Below, piece by piece: positions 43,085-55,764 of a stretch of DNA of 64,000 nt. This stretch comes from Bacteroidia bacterium (lineage in GTDB: Bacteria > Bacteroidota > Bacteroidia > Bacteroidales > Azobacteroidaceae): NCBI GenBank assembly GCA_025996865.1, contig BNTV01000003.1, positions 26,559 to 90,558 on the forward strand, given 5' to 3'. Below the pieces are notes generated by a model. The model had not been told where the DNA came from, did no database searches, and worked only from the letters and a program-made list of their open reading frames with translations. The position numbers were made by a program, and so were the translations under genes. Numbering within the stretch: the stretch's first letter is position 1; each line of letters begins with the position of its first letter.

Positions 43085-43200
43085 TATAATCTTTTTACCT
43101 TACAAATTAGATTGCAAATATACGGTTTTTTAACTAAAATATCTAAAAAACAATAATCTTATTTATTTGTTTTGTAGTTTTGTACCCAAATTTGCTATAA

Positions 43201-43755
43201 ATGATAATGAAAAAGTTTTTTTCTTTCCTTTTCAACTTCATCGGGTGGAAAGCTGTGCTGAATGAAGAAATTCCTTCTAAATGTGTATTTTGTGTAGCTC
43301 CACATACCAGTAATTGGGATTTTGTTATCGGAATTATTTTTTATAAATCCATTGGAGGAACGATTCGGTTTTTGATGAAAAAAGACTGGTTTTTCTTTCC
43401 GATGAATCTGATTCTCAAATCTTTGGGAGGAATTCCGGTGGACAGAAAGAAAAAATCTTCCGTTTCCGAACAAATGGTAACTTTATTTCATTCCAATGAA
43501 AATTTCCAATTGGCGATAACGCCCGAAGGCACACGGAAAAAAAGCACGAAATGGAAAACCGGATTTTACTATATTGCTCTCAATACCGGCGTTCCGATTA
43601 CTTTGGCTTATATTGATTATTCTCAAAAAGAAATCGGCGTAATCAAAAATTTTTATCCGACCGGTAACGAAAAACAGGATATTGACGAAATCAAACAATA
43701 TTATTTCCATATTCAGGCGAAACATCCTAAAAAATTTACTATTGATAATGAATGA
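43201..43755 (+). CDS. PlsC-type 1-acylglycerol-3-phosphate acyltransferase-like protein
   Basis: A 184-residue membrane-associated acyltransferase with motif I APHTSNWDFVIG (HxxxxD), motif II-like region LKSLGGIPVDRKKKS and motif III PEGTRKKSTKWKTGF. It lacks the long C-terminus of large PlsC proteins, which is typical for the short Bacteroidota version. Likely makes phosphatidic acid or acylates another lipid. A TAGTTTTG at 43175-43182 may be the -7 element. The 3' end overlaps the omega-amidase gene by 8 bp. Confidence 0.85.
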   Translation: MIMKKFFSFLFNFIGWKAVLNEEIPSKCVFCVAPHTSNWDFVIGIIFYKSIGGTIRFLMKKDWFFFPMNLILKSLGGIPVDRKKKSSVSEQMVTLFHSNENFQLAITPEGTRKKSTKWKTGFYYIALNTGVPITLAYIDYSQKEIGVIKNFYPTGNEKQDIDEIKQYYFHIQAKHPKKFTIDNE

Positions 43756-44530
43756 ATTAAGAATCAGTATTGTACAATCGGGCATTGTTTGGGAAAATAA
43801 AGAAAAAAACCTTGAACATTACGGTAATCTGCTGAAAATGATAGCCGGAAAAAGCGATTTAGCTGTTTTGCCGGAAGTTTTTTCCACCGGATTTTCCATG
43901 CACGCCGAACATTTGGCGGAATCCAACAACGGTTTGACTATTTCGACAATCCGTTCCTGGGCAAAAGATTTTGACACAGCCATTTGTGGCAGTTTCCTCG
44001 CCGAAGGCGACTCCGGCAAAGTTTTCAATCGCGGATTTTTCGTTACCCCCGAAGATGAAGCCTTTTTCTACGATAAACGTCACCTTTTCCGCATGGGCGA
44101 AGAAAATGAGCATTTTACCGCCGGCGACAAAAAACAGATTGTTTCCTACAAAGGATGGAATATCCGGCTGATCGTTTGTTACGACTTGCGTTTCCCTGTC
44201 TGGACAAGGAATCCCAACAATGAATACGACTTGCTGGTTTGTCCGGCAAACTGGCCGGTTGTCCGTTCCAAGGTTTGGAAAATTCTTTTGCCGGCCCGTG
44301 CGTTGGAAAACCAAGCATACGTCTGCGGTGTAAATCGTATTGGAACAGACGGAATTAACGTTCACCATCAGGGAGATTCGATTCTTCTTGATTTTAAGGC
44401 TAATCCAATCGTAGAAACAGAACTGAACCAAACTTCCGTCGTAATAGGAACAATACGGAAAGACACATTAGAAGACTTTCGAAAGAAATTTCCGGCATGG
44501 ATGGATGCCGATAAATTTGAAATCCTGTAA
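43748..44530 (+). CDS. Omega-amidase (Nit2/YafV-type nitrilase superfamily)
   Basis: A 260-residue amidase with the C-N hydrolase triad: Glu in LAVLPEVFSTGFSM, Lys in YDKRHLFRMGEENE and Cys in IRLIVCYDLRFPVW. It hydrolyses alpha-ketoglutaramate or similar omega-amides (metabolite repair). The ATG at 43748 is preferred over upstream codons because it gives the NELRISIVQSGIVWENKEKN start of the family. It overlaps the acyltransferase gene by 8 bp. Confidence 0.9.
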   Translation: MNELRISIVQSGIVWENKEKNLEHYGNLLKMIAGKSDLAVLPEVFSTGFSMHAEHLAESNNGLTISTIRSWAKDFDTAICGSFLAEGDSGKVFNRGFFVTPEDEAFFYDKRHLFRMGEENEHFTAGDKKQIVSYKGWNIRLIVCYDLRFPVWTRNPNNEYDLLVCPANWPVVRSKVWKILLPARALENQAYVCGVNRIGTDGINVHHQGDSILLDFKANPIVETELNQTSVVIGTIRKDTLEDFRKKFPAWMDADKFEIL

Positions 44531-44545
44531 AATATAACTCAATTA

Positions 44546-44578
44546 TTTGCAATTGTGCAAATTTTTTTTGTACCTTTG
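44546..44578 (+). promoter_or_regulatory. Promoter of the tRNA-Pro gene
   Basis: TTTG at 44546-44549 and TACCTTTG at 44571-44578, 21 bp apart. Transcription would start only a few bases before the tRNA. Confidence 0.6.
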
Positions 44579-44589
44579 CACCGCAAAAA

Positions 44590-44662
44590 CGAGATATAGC
44601 GCAGTTGGTAGCGCGCCACGTTCGGGACGTGGAGGCCGGGCGTTCGAGTCGCCCTATCTCGA
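44590..44662 (+). tRNA. tRNA-Pro (anticodon CGG)
   Basis: A cloverleaf folds cleanly: acceptor CGAGATA / TATCTCG, D stem GCGC / GCGC, anticodon stem CCACG / CGTGG with loop TTCGGGA (anticodon CGG), T stem GGGCG / CGCCC with loop TTCGAGT, discriminator A. The C1-G72 pair fits proline. The CCA end is not encoded. Confidence 0.95.
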
Positions 44663-44736
44663 CACTTATCTAATAAACTATGTAATAATCACTTGTGTTT
44701 TTCCGCATAGTTTTACCGGAGGCTAAGGAAAACGAC

Positions 44737-45921
44737 ATGAACAATCTATTCGATATCACAAAAAACGGCTATTATGGCCAATTCGGCGGTGCTTACATCC
44801 CGGAAATCCTCTATTCCAATGTAGAGAATTTGAAAAACGCTTACCTGAAAATTCTTGAAGATCCCGAATTTCAGGTAGAATTTCACTCGTTATTACGTGA
44901 TTACGTAGGACGCCCATCCCCGCTTTATCTCGCCAAACGCCTGTCGGAAAAATATGGTTGCAAGATTTACCTGAAACGGGAAGATTTGAACCATACGGGT
45001 GCTCACAAAATCAATAATACCATCGGACAAATCCTCTTGGCGCAACGCATGGGTAAAACCCGCATTATCGCAGAAACCGGCGCCGGCCAACACGGAGTGG
45101 CTACCGCAACCGTCTGCGCCTTGATGAACATGGAATGCATCGTTTACATGGGCAAAACCGATGTGGAACGCCAGAAACTGAACGTGCGGAAAATGGAGAT
45201 GTTAGGTGCAAAAGTGATTCCGGTAACCAGCGGAAACATGACTTTGAAAGACGCGACCAACGAAGCCATCCGCGACTGGTGTTGCCATCCGGCCAATACC
45301 CACTATATTATTGGTTCAACGGTTGGACCTCATCCTTATCCTGATATGGTTGCTCGATTGCAATCGGTTATCAGTAAAGAAATTAAAATACAATTGATGG
45401 AAAAAGAGGGTAGGGATTATCCCGATTACCTCATTGCCTGTGTAGGCGGAGGCAGCAACGCCGCCGGCACTATTTACGAATACCTGAACGACCTCAGAGT
45501 GAAAATCGTTCTGGCGGAAGCTGCCGGTAAAGGTATTGATTCGGGAGAATCGGCAGCAACCATTCAGTTAGGCACCGTTGGGATTATTCACGGGGCAAAA
45601 ACCTTGCTGATGCAAACGGAGGACGGACAAATCGAAGAACCCTATTCCATCTCAGCCGGACTGGATTATCCGGGCATAGGTCCCATGCACGCCAATTTGG
45701 CAAAAACCGGCCGCTCGGAGGTCTTGGCCATCGACGACAATGATGCTTTGGAAGCTGCTTTTGAATTAACCCGGATGGAAGGAATTATCCCTGCGCTCGA
45801 ATCGGCGCACGCTTTGGGCGTTTTCGGGAAAAAGCAATTCAAACCCGACGATATGATTGTGCTTTGCTTGTCGGGAAGAGGAGATAAAGATATAGAAACA
45901 TACATTAATTATGTAATATGA
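44737..45921 (+). CDS. trpB: Tryptophan synthase beta chain
   Basis: A 394-residue PLP enzyme condensing indole with serine. Typical TrpB1: YGQFGGAYIPEIL, PLP lysine in KREDLNHTGAHKINN, TGAGQHGVATATVCALMNM, phosphate-binding GGGSNAAGT, and the C-terminal LCLSGRGDKDI. No trpA or other trp genes are in the window, so it is an orphan copy here. A frame 14 codons longer (ATG 44695) is possible but lacks family resemblance. Its stop overlaps the pectin methylesterase start by 4 bp (ATGA). Confidence 0.95.
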   Translation: MNNLFDITKNGYYGQFGGAYIPEILYSNVENLKNAYLKILEDPEFQVEFHSLLRDYVGRPSPLYLAKRLSEKYGCKIYLKREDLNHTGAHKINNTIGQILLAQRMGKTRIIAETGAGQHGVATATVCALMNMECIVYMGKTDVERQKLNVRKMEMLGAKVIPVTSGNMTLKDATNEAIRDWCCHPANTHYIIGSTVGPHPYPDMVARLQSVISKEIKIQLMEKEGRDYPDYLIACVGGGSNAAGTIYEYLNDLRVKIVLAEAAGKGIDSGESAATIQLGTVGIIHGAKTLLMQTEDGQIEEPYSISAGLDYPGIGPMHANLAKTGRSEVLAIDDNDALEAAFELTRMEGIIPALESAHALGVFGKKQFKPDDMIVLCLSGRGDKDIETYINYVI

Positions 45922-46889
45922 AACGACTAACCGGTATTTTACTTCTTCTTTCGTTTTCGTTTGTCTTTGTCGGAACACAGGCTGCACCTCATTCCGAACA
46001 AAAATATGACATTGTTGTTGACCGCAATGGGCGCGGAAATTTCCGCACCATTCAGGAAGCCATCGAATCAATCCGGGCTTTCGACCCGAACGGAACAGTT
46101 ACCGTTTTTATCCGCAATGGCGTCTATAAAGAAAAATTGGTATTACCGACGCATGTTTGCCGTGTGCATTTCATCGGCGAAAGCCGCGATAAAACCATCA
46201 TTACCTACGACGACCACGCCAATATTGATAAAATGGGTACTTTTCGCACCTATACTTTTTTGATACGCGGAAACGATATTACATTGGAAAACTTAACCGT
46301 CGAAAACTCCGCCGAACAGTTGGGACAAGCTGTCGCCTTGCATCTGGAAGGCGACCGGATTATTATCCGTAATTGCCGGATATCGGGAAATCAGGATACG
46401 ATTTATGCCGGACGTGAAAATTGCCGGCAATATTTCGAAAACTGCCATATTGAAGGAACGACCGATTTTATTTTTGGTCCTTCGACTTGTTGGTTCGAAA
46501 AGTGTCAAATTCTTTGTAAACGCAATTCTTACATTACGGCGGCAAGTACGCCCGAAAATATAGCTTACGGTTATATTTTCAATCAATGCGATATCTCCTT
46601 GTCAGAGGATGTTACGAGTGTATATCTGGGACGTCCCTGGCGTCCGTATGCCATGACTTTGTTCATGAATTGCCGTTTGCCGGAAGGTATAAATCCGCAG
46701 GGATGGGATAACTGGCGGAATCCGGAAAATGAAAAAACCGCCCGCTACATGGAATACAACAATTCCGGTCCGGGTGCGGCTGCCGCTCAGCGGGTCAAAT
46801 GGGCAAAAATTCCGACAGCTAAACAAGCGGCGGTTTATACCCTTGAAAACGTGATGAAAGGCTGCGACGGGTGGAAAATAGGCAATTAA
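45918..46889 (+). CDS. Secreted pectin methylesterase (CE8)
   Basis: A 323-residue protein with a signal peptide (to about 22). The CE8 right-handed beta-helix motifs are present: GRGNFRTIQEAIESI, GNQDTIYAG (Gln, Asp), GTTDFIFGPSTCWFE (nucleophile Asp) and LGRPWRPYAMT (Arg, Trp). It removes methyl esters from homogalacturonan, opening it for GH28-type enzymes such as the one at 19.4 kb. Start overlaps trpB by 4 bp, an unusual coupling. Confidence 0.92.
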   Translation: MKRLTGILLLLSFSFVFVGTQAAPHSEQKYDIVVDRNGRGNFRTIQEAIESIRAFDPNGTVTVFIRNGVYKEKLVLPTHVCRVHFIGESRDKTIITYDDHANIDKMGTFRTYTFLIRGNDITLENLTVENSAEQLGQAVALHLEGDRIIIRNCRISGNQDTIYAGRENCRQYFENCHIEGTTDFIFGPSTCWFEKCQILCKRNSYITAASTPENIAYGYIFNQCDISLSEDVTSVYLGRPWRPYAMTLFMNCRLPEGINPQGWDNWRNPENEKTARYMEYNNSGPGAAAAQRVKWAKIPTAKQAAVYTLENVMKGCDGWKIGN

Positions 46890-46905
46890 GAATTAACAAA
46901 CTTTC

Positions 46906-47780
46906 TCAACATTTAATGTTCAATTCCTGCAAAATGGCCTTGATTTTTTCGTAAGTAGTAATTCGGGTTGGAATTAACGGAAGCCGGAGTGCATTTTCAA
47001 TATAACCCATCATGTTCAAAATACTTTTTACGCCGGCCGGATTTCCATCAACAAACAGCAATTCGAATAACTCCGTAAAATTATGATGGATATTCAAAGC
47101 ATTTGCATAATCACCGGATAAAGCCAAACGCACCATCCGGCTAAATTCTTTCGGGAAGGCATTGCCAATCACGGAGATAACGCCAACGGCGCCAAAGGTA
47201 ATCAAAGGGAAAGTAATGCCATCGTCGCCTGAAATGACTTGAAAATCAGCCGGTTTATTTTTAATAATCGTGCCGATTTGTGACATATTCCCGGAGGCTT
47301 CTTTTACGCCGACTACGTTTTCGCAATCATTAGCAAGCCGCAAAGTCGTTTCGGCAGACATATTAACACCGGTGCGGCCGGGAACATTATACAAAACGAC
47401 CGGCAATGATGTCGAACCGGCAATTTGTTTATAATGTTGATAAATGCCTTCCTGAGAAGGTTTATTATAATAAGGGACGACCGAAAGAACGGCGTCAACG
47501 CCCGGAAAACTGTCGTTTTTTAACCGTTCGACAACAGCGTGCGTGTTATTACCGCCAACGCCCAATACAATGGGAATTTTTCCGTTTACCCGCTCGATAA
47601 TCAATTGCGTAATTTCTTTTTGTTCCCCGGAAGTCAAAGTGGGCGTTTCTGCCGTTGTACCCAATACGACCAGATAATCCGTTCCGTTCTGCAATTGATA
47701 ATCCACCAAACGCACCAGAGCTTGGAAATCAACATCACCGTTTGTTTTAAAAGGAGTGATCAACGCGACTCCCATTCCTT

Positions 47781-47799
<19 letters not shown>
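46906..47799 (-). CDS. dapA: 4-hydroxy-tetrahydrodipicolinate synthase
   Basis: A 297-residue aldolase of lysine/diaminopimelate synthesis, condensing pyruvate with aspartate semialdehyde. Motifs: LGTTAETPTL, VVLYNVPGRTGVNM with catalytic Tyr, VVGVKEASGNM with the Schiff-base Lys, and ISGDDGITFPLITFGAVGVI. Its start overlaps the DUF6913 gene by 19 bp. Last gene of the minus-strand block. Confidence 0.95.
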
Positions 47800-51134
<3,335 letters not shown>

Positions 51135-51145
51135 GGATAAGATTT

Positions 51146-52450
51146 TTAGTTCAAGGATTTGTACAGTTCACTATCTTTGCCGGCTGCTTTTTCAATTTTT
51201 TTCTTCACTTGAGTAATCATTTCATCATCGGCAACACTTTTCCAATAATTATACGATTCTTTTAAATTATTTATGTCTGATTGTCTATAAGGCGCATCCA
51301 TCCAATCCCTCAATCCCGAATTATAATCTATTCCATATAAATTCTCGATTCGTTCGTTTTTATATTCACCTTCTTCATTGTACATTTTATAAATATAGTT
51401 ATTCTCATCTTGTTTAAAATTAGTAATCACAAGTGGCGAATGAGTAGAAATAATGAATTGTAGTTTAGGATAGGTTTCTTTCAATGCGGTTAAAATTTCT
51501 TGGGCTATTGAGGGATGTAAGTGTAATTCTATTTCGTCAATTATCACAATGCCGGATGGTTTGCAGTTGGAATTGAGTAAATAGGCGCGATTGGCAATAT
51601 CAAATACAATAGAGAATATACGTTTGTAGCCTTGTGGTAATTGAACAAAAGGAGTTCGATTGCCATTTTTAAACACGACGATCAATTCATAATCTTTCCC
51701 GCGTTTTTCTATTTCAAGTTTTTCTATTTCAATATCTTCTGTATTAATTAAATTAGATATTGATTTTGAAAAATCAATCATTTTTTGATCAACAGCATCC
51801 AAATATTTTTTATTGCCTTTTTCATTTTCAAGTTTAAAATTTGTCAACTGCATTGTATAATATTGCACCCACAAATCGGAGCAGTTTCGTTCATCATTCC
51901 ATCTGTAATATGCAGTATTTTGAGGCAAAGGATTTCCGGAATTAAGCTTATCCTGTATTTTATCGCCTATTGTTGCTGTAACATGCGGATATGAATCATG
52001 AAAACAAGCAAAAACAGGTAAATCTTTTAACTTATTTTCAACTATATAAGTTTTCCAAAATTTCTCGTTTGCTAATCGGTATTTTGAAGGATCCAATCCG
52101 GAAGTATCGCTTGCCTTGTTAAATTCCCATTCAATAGACTCCGCATGTATTGTTACAAAAGTTTTGATAGAAAGGGGATAATCATAATCGCCTTTGTTGC
52201 CATCATAACTATAACGATTATCTGTTGCTGCAAAACTCTTAATATTTTCATCGGAACTGGCAATAAATTCATATTGAATCTCATCTTTTTTCTTAGAAAA
52301 GATAAAACTTAACGAATGTGCAATAGCAGAAATAAGGTTGGTTTTACCCATACCGTTTTTACCTATGAAAATAGTGGTTTCTTTTCCGAAACCTATCGAA
52401 TATTCTTTGAAATTCCGATAATTACTTAACCGTATTTTTTCGATATTCAT
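51146..52450 (-). CDS. ptuA: Septu-like AAA/ABC-type ATPase (PtuA)
   Basis: A 434-residue ATPase: Walker A FIGKNGMGKTNLISAIAHSL at the N-terminus, an ABC-signature-like LPQGYKRIFSIVFDIA, Walker B GIVIIDEIELHLHP and the H-switch FIISTHSPLVI. This is the OLD/AAA_15-21 type ATPase used by Septu. It is the sensor/regulator half of the pair and probably restrains the PtuB nuclease until infection. Separated from gldD by 61 bp of AT-rich DNA. Confidence 0.85.
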   Translation of the reverse strand: MNIEKIRLSNYRNFKEYSIGFGKETTIFIGKNGMGKTNLISAIAHSLSFIFSKKKDEIQYEFIASSDENIKSFAATDNRYSYDGNKGDYDYPLSIKTFVTIHAESIEWEFNKASDTSGLDPSKYRLANEKFWKTYIVENKLKDLPVFACFHDSYPHVTATIGDKIQDKLNSGNPLPQNTAYYRWNDERNCSDLWVQYYTMQLTNFKLENEKGNKKYLDAVDQKMIDFSKSISNLINTEDIEIEKLEIEKRGKDYELIVVFKNGNRTPFVQLPQGYKRIFSIVFDIANRAYLLNSNCKPSGIVIIDEIELHLHPSIAQEILTALKETYPKLQFIISTHSPLVITNFKQDENNYIYKMYNEEGEYKNERIENLYGIDYNSGLRDWMDAPYRQSDINNLKESYNYWKSVADDEMITQVKKKIEKAAGKDSELYKSLN

Positions 52451-52511
52451 TTTGAAAAACTAATTATTTTACTAAATTATAAATTACAAATTTCGGAAAT
52501 TTTTTTTACAT

Positions 52512-53087
52512 TCACCGTTTCCATCGAAAACTTTCTATTAGAATTTGAATATCATTGGTAATATAAGCCAAAACCGGAGTTATGGAATCCCGGTTCGGCT
52601 CGTTATTAAAATACAAAGCGCCTCTGAAAAAAGACCGTACACTGTCGGTCAATACAAATTGCAAGGGGCTTGCCGCATTTCCTTCTATCTCATACACAAT
52701 TCCATACACATTTTGTGGCGGATTATCGAAAGCATATTCCCTGATTCCGTCCGTTTTCATTTCATGAACGTAAGCCAATTTTTGGCTTTCTTCCGCTATT
52801 GCCTGAAAATCCGGTTTATTTATCGAAAAATAAGTACAATAAATCCGTGCATTCAATTGAGGATAATTCAAATTGAAAGCAATTGTTGAAGTCGAATCCT
52901 GTTGATTTTCAACCCTTGCCTGATTGGAAAGACTGAAATCGAAGGGGAAAAATTGAACGGAATGATAAACCGGCTCAGGCAAATCAATATAAAAATAAGC
53001 TCTTGGCTTGGGCGAATAATCCGAAGAACAAGAGAATAGGAAAATGAAAAGTAAAACCGGCGGAATAAAAAAAACTTTATTCTTCAT
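52512..53087 (-). CDS. gldD: Gliding motility lipoprotein GldD
   Basis: A 191-residue lipoprotein (LLFIFLFSCSSD, Cys about 20) with GldD features: SPKPRAYFYIDLPEPVYH, YPQLNARIYCTYFSINKPDF, and TDSVRSFFRGALYFNNEPNRDSI (quoted in part). It is part of the gld set linked to T9SS in Bacteroidota, in the periplasm or outer membrane. Start overlaps gldE by 11 bp. Confidence 0.9.
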   Translation of the reverse strand: MKNKVFFIPPVLLFIFLFSCSSDYSPKPRAYFYIDLPEPVYHSVQFFPFDFSLSNQARVENQQDSTSTIAFNLNYPQLNARIYCTYFSINKPDFQAIAEESQKLAYVHEMKTDGIREYAFDNPPQNVYGIVYEIEGNAASPLQFVLTDSVRSFFRGALYFNNEPNRDSITPVLAYITNDIQILIESFRWKR

Positions 53088-53871
53088 GTTTTGTAAATTT
53101 GACTTTCAAAATCCGTTTTTTATCCATTTCGATAATCCGGAAAGAAAAATTTCCATACTGAATGACTTCTTTTTCTGCCGGAAAATCGCCTTTTATTTCC
53201 AAAATCAAACCGGCCAAAGCATCTACATCATCCGTTAGTTTGCCGAATATTTTGGGGTCTAAGCCGGTTACCCGGAAAAAATCAATCAACAGTATTTTGG
53301 CATCAAAAATGTATGAACCATCGGCAAGTTGTGTGTATTTAGAGTCTTTTTCGTCATCGTATTCATCGCTGATTTCGCCTACAATTTCTTCCAGAATATC
53401 TTCCAGGGTAACGATCCCCGAAGTTCCGCCAAATTCATCCACGACTACCGCCAAATGCGTTTTTGTCGTTCGAAATTCCTCCAGTAAATCGTCGATTTTC
53501 TTATTTTCGGGAACGAAATAAGCCGGACGAATCAAGTCTTGCCAACGAAATTCGTCCTGTTTATCCAAATAAGGTAATAAATCCTTGATATACAATATAC
53601 CTTTAATGTTATCTATATTCCCGGCGTAAACCGGAATCCGCGAATATCCTACTTCAACGACATATTCCAACACGTCTTTGAAACTTGTTCTAATATCCAA
53701 ATCGGCTACATCCATCCGGGAAGTCATGATTTCAACCACCGTTTTATTATACAAACCGATGATTCCTTCCAGCATTTCTTTTTCTTCTGCCAGTTCGCCG
53801 GAAGTTAATTCGAGTGCTTTAGACAATTCATCGACGGAAACGTCGGATTTTTTTCTGGAGAAAAATTTCAC
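53077..53871 (-). CDS. gldE: GldE / CorC-type CBS-domain protein lacking its membrane domain
   Basis: The 264-residue product keeps the cytoplasmic half of GldE: VEIMTSRMDVADLDIRTSF, CBS pair (SRIPVYAGNIDNIKGILYIK, THLAVVVDEFGGTSGIVTLE) and the C-terminal transporter-associated domain (FRVTGLDPKIFGKLTDDVDA). GldE proteins usually exceed 400 residues with an N-terminal DUF21 membrane domain; here it is absent and the sequence before the ATG is an A/T-rich palindrome at 53887-53980. The remaining start MKFFSRKKSDVSVDELSKAL corresponds to the linker after DUF21. Either a soluble shortened protein or a 5'-deleted gene. Confidence 0.75.
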   Translation of the reverse strand: MKFFSRKKSDVSVDELSKALELTSGELAEEKEMLEGIIGLYNKTVVEIMTSRMDVADLDIRTSFKDVLEYVVEVGYSRIPVYAGNIDNIKGILYIKDLLPYLDKQDEFRWQDLIRPAYFVPENKKIDDLLEEFRTTKTHLAVVVDEFGGTSGIVTLEDILEEIVGEISDEYDDEKDSKYTQLADGSYIFDAKILLIDFFRVTGLDPKIFGKLTDDVDALAGLILEIKGDFPAEKEVIQYGNFSFRIIEMDKKRILKVKFTKHEE

Positions 53872-53886
53872 AAATTTAATATATAA

Positions 53887-53980
53887 ACTAAAAGTTAAAA
53901 GTTAAAAACCAACAACTAAAAACTAAAAATCAAAAAAAAGCCTTTAACTTTTAGTTTTTAGTTTTTAGTTGTTAGTTGTT
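53887..53980. repeat. A/T-rich palindrome between ssb and gldE
   Basis: aaaagttaaaagttaaaaac, caacaactaaaaactaaaaa on the left pair with tttttagtttttagttgttag and related repeats on the right. It occupies the whole gap and the place where the missing 5' part of gldE would be. It could act as a terminator in the ssb direction. Confidence 0.65.
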
Positions 53981-54462
53981 TAAAACGGTAAGTCATCTCC
54001 TTCTTCCGCTTCGGGAAGCGTTGGGCTTTCAGACGTTACCGCCGCTTGCCTTACCGGTTGTTGTCCCTGATTCTGCTTTTCCAGAGGAGGTTGCGGGAAC
54101 GGAGCAGGCGCTGCCCCCTGTCCGTCGGATTTCCTGTCCAACAGTTCCATATTATCTCCCCATACTTCGGTAACATACCGCTTGTTACCGGCTGTATCAT
54201 CGTATGAACGTGTACGGATTTTGCCTTCTAAATAAATTTTTGAACCTTTCTTCACGTATTTTTCGGCAATTTCCGCTAAACCTCGCCATAAAACAATATT
54301 GTGCCATTCCGTACGATCCGGAACTTGCGTGCCATTTGCAGCAGTATAGCCTCTTTCAGTAGTTGCTAAGGTAAAATTGGCAACTGCGCCGCCATTATCA
54401 AAATAACGCACTTCGGGGTCTTTCCCCACATTTCCTAATAGAATAATTTTATTGACTGACAT
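53980..54462 (-). CDS. ssb: Single-stranded DNA-binding protein
   Basis: A 160-residue SSB: OB fold MSVNKIILLGNVGKDPEVRY, TEWHNIVLWRGLAEIAEKYV, KKGSKIYLEGKIRTRSYDD, then a proline/glutamine-rich linker and the acidic tip EGDDLPF that binds partner proteins. Start at 54462 by homology. Confidence 0.95.
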   Translation of the reverse strand: MSVNKIILLGNVGKDPEVRYFDNGGAVANFTLATTERGYTAANGTQVPDRTEWHNIVLWRGLAEIAEKYVKKGSKIYLEGKIRTRSYDDTAGNKRYVTEVWGDNMELLDRKSDGQGAAPAPFPQPPLEKQNQGQQPVRQAAVTSESPTLPEAEEGDDLPF

Positions 54463-54558
54463 ATAAATAAAGTTTTTTTTATGTGATACGGTTAAGTTTT
54501 TGATCACGGTTCAAATTTAGATAAAAAATAAGAAACTGCAAAAAAATTCGTGAATTTT

Positions 54559-55626
54559 TTAGTCGTTCTTAGCATATTTTTCCAAAAAACTTTGCATTAA
54601 CCTGTGAATCGGGTATTCTCCGACGTCACTTTGTTTGATTTTTTTGTACTTGTCCAATCCCGATTCGTTTTCAACGGATACTTCGTAAAAATCAGCATAA
54701 AGAATCCGGTGTGTTAAAACGTGTTTGTAATTTTTTATCAATAATTTGAAACCGGCTACATTTTTTTCAGGGAAAAGCGCCTGAAAATCTTTGTGTTTGA
54801 TTAAATCTTCAAATTCCAGAGGCGTTTCCGATTCAATGGAAGGAAATTCATACAAGTTCTGCCAAATCCCTTTCCCTTCCCTCTTTTTCAAAAAAATAAA
54901 TTCGCCCGAATGAATATAAAAATAATAAAGATGTAACTCTTTCGTTTTCGGTTTGTTCAATTTGACCGGAAATCCGGATACTTTTCCCTGCATTTTCGAC
55001 AAACAATTTGCAACCAAGGGACAGTCCTCGCAATCGGGTGAAGCCGGAACGCATTGCAAAGCGCCAAATTCCATAATTGCCTGATTAAAAATGCCGGCTT
55101 GCTGTTTATCCATTAACCGGTCTGCCAGTTCCATAAAAAGTTTTTTCCCTTTCGACGTATCAATCGGTTCTTCGATGGCAAAAAGCCTCGATAAAAACCG
55201 GAAGACATTTCCGTCCACTACCGGACACGGCAAGTTAAAAGCAAAAGAAGCGATAGCGGCGGCAGTGTATTCGCCGATACCTTTCAAGGATAAAATAGAT
55301 TCGTAATCTTCCGGGAATTTGCCTCCGAAACATGTTTCGATACTTCGGGCTGCCGCATGAAGGTTTCTTGCACGGGAATAGTAACCCAAACCCTGCCAAT
55401 ATTTCAAAACTTCCTGTTCGTCGGCAATCGCCAAGACATGAACATCCGGGAAACGTTCAATAAACCGGTTGTAATAATCCAAACCTTGCACTACCCTTGT
55501 TTGCTGCAAGATAACTTCCGAAATCCAAATTTTATAAGGATCCGTAATACCCCTCCAAGGTAAAATCCGTTTATGAATTTCATACCAATCCAGGATTTTT
55601 TCACTGACAAATCTATAATTTTCCAT
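54559..55626 (-). CDS. mutY: A/G-specific adenine glycosylase MutY
   Basis: A 355-residue base-excision enzyme removing adenine opposite 8-oxoguanine. HhH motif LKGIGEYTAAAIASFAF, catalytic Asp in PVVDGNVFRFLSRLF, 4Fe-4S cluster cysteines in CVPASPDCEDCPLVANC, and a NUDIX-like C-terminal domain (FLKKREGKGIWQNLYEFPSI). Start chosen at 55626 (MENYRFVSEKILDWY). First gene of the mutY-ssb-gldE-gldD block, with the HU gene divergent upstream. Confidence 0.95.
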   Translation of the reverse strand: MENYRFVSEKILDWYEIHKRILPWRGITDPYKIWISEVILQQTRVVQGLDYYNRFIERFPDVHVLAIADEQEVLKYWQGLGYYSRARNLHAAARSIETCFGGKFPEDYESILSLKGIGEYTAAAIASFAFNLPCPVVDGNVFRFLSRLFAIEEPIDTSKGKKLFMELADRLMDKQQAGIFNQAIMEFGALQCVPASPDCEDCPLVANCLSKMQGKVSGFPVKLNKPKTKELHLYYFYIHSGEFIFLKKREGKGIWQNLYEFPSIESETPLEFEDLIKHKDFQALFPEKNVAGFKLLIKNYKHVLTHRILYADFYEVSVENESGLDKYKKIKQSDVGEYPIHRLMQSFLEKYAKND

Positions 55627-55764
55627 ATCAAGTTGCAAAAATAAGCAGATATTCCATGACAAATCATATTTTTTCAAAAAAAAATACATAATCTTTTTTT
55701 AATCAGGAATATTTACCTTATATTTGCAGTCCGAATCAAATTATTTTAATAAATTTTTATAGTC

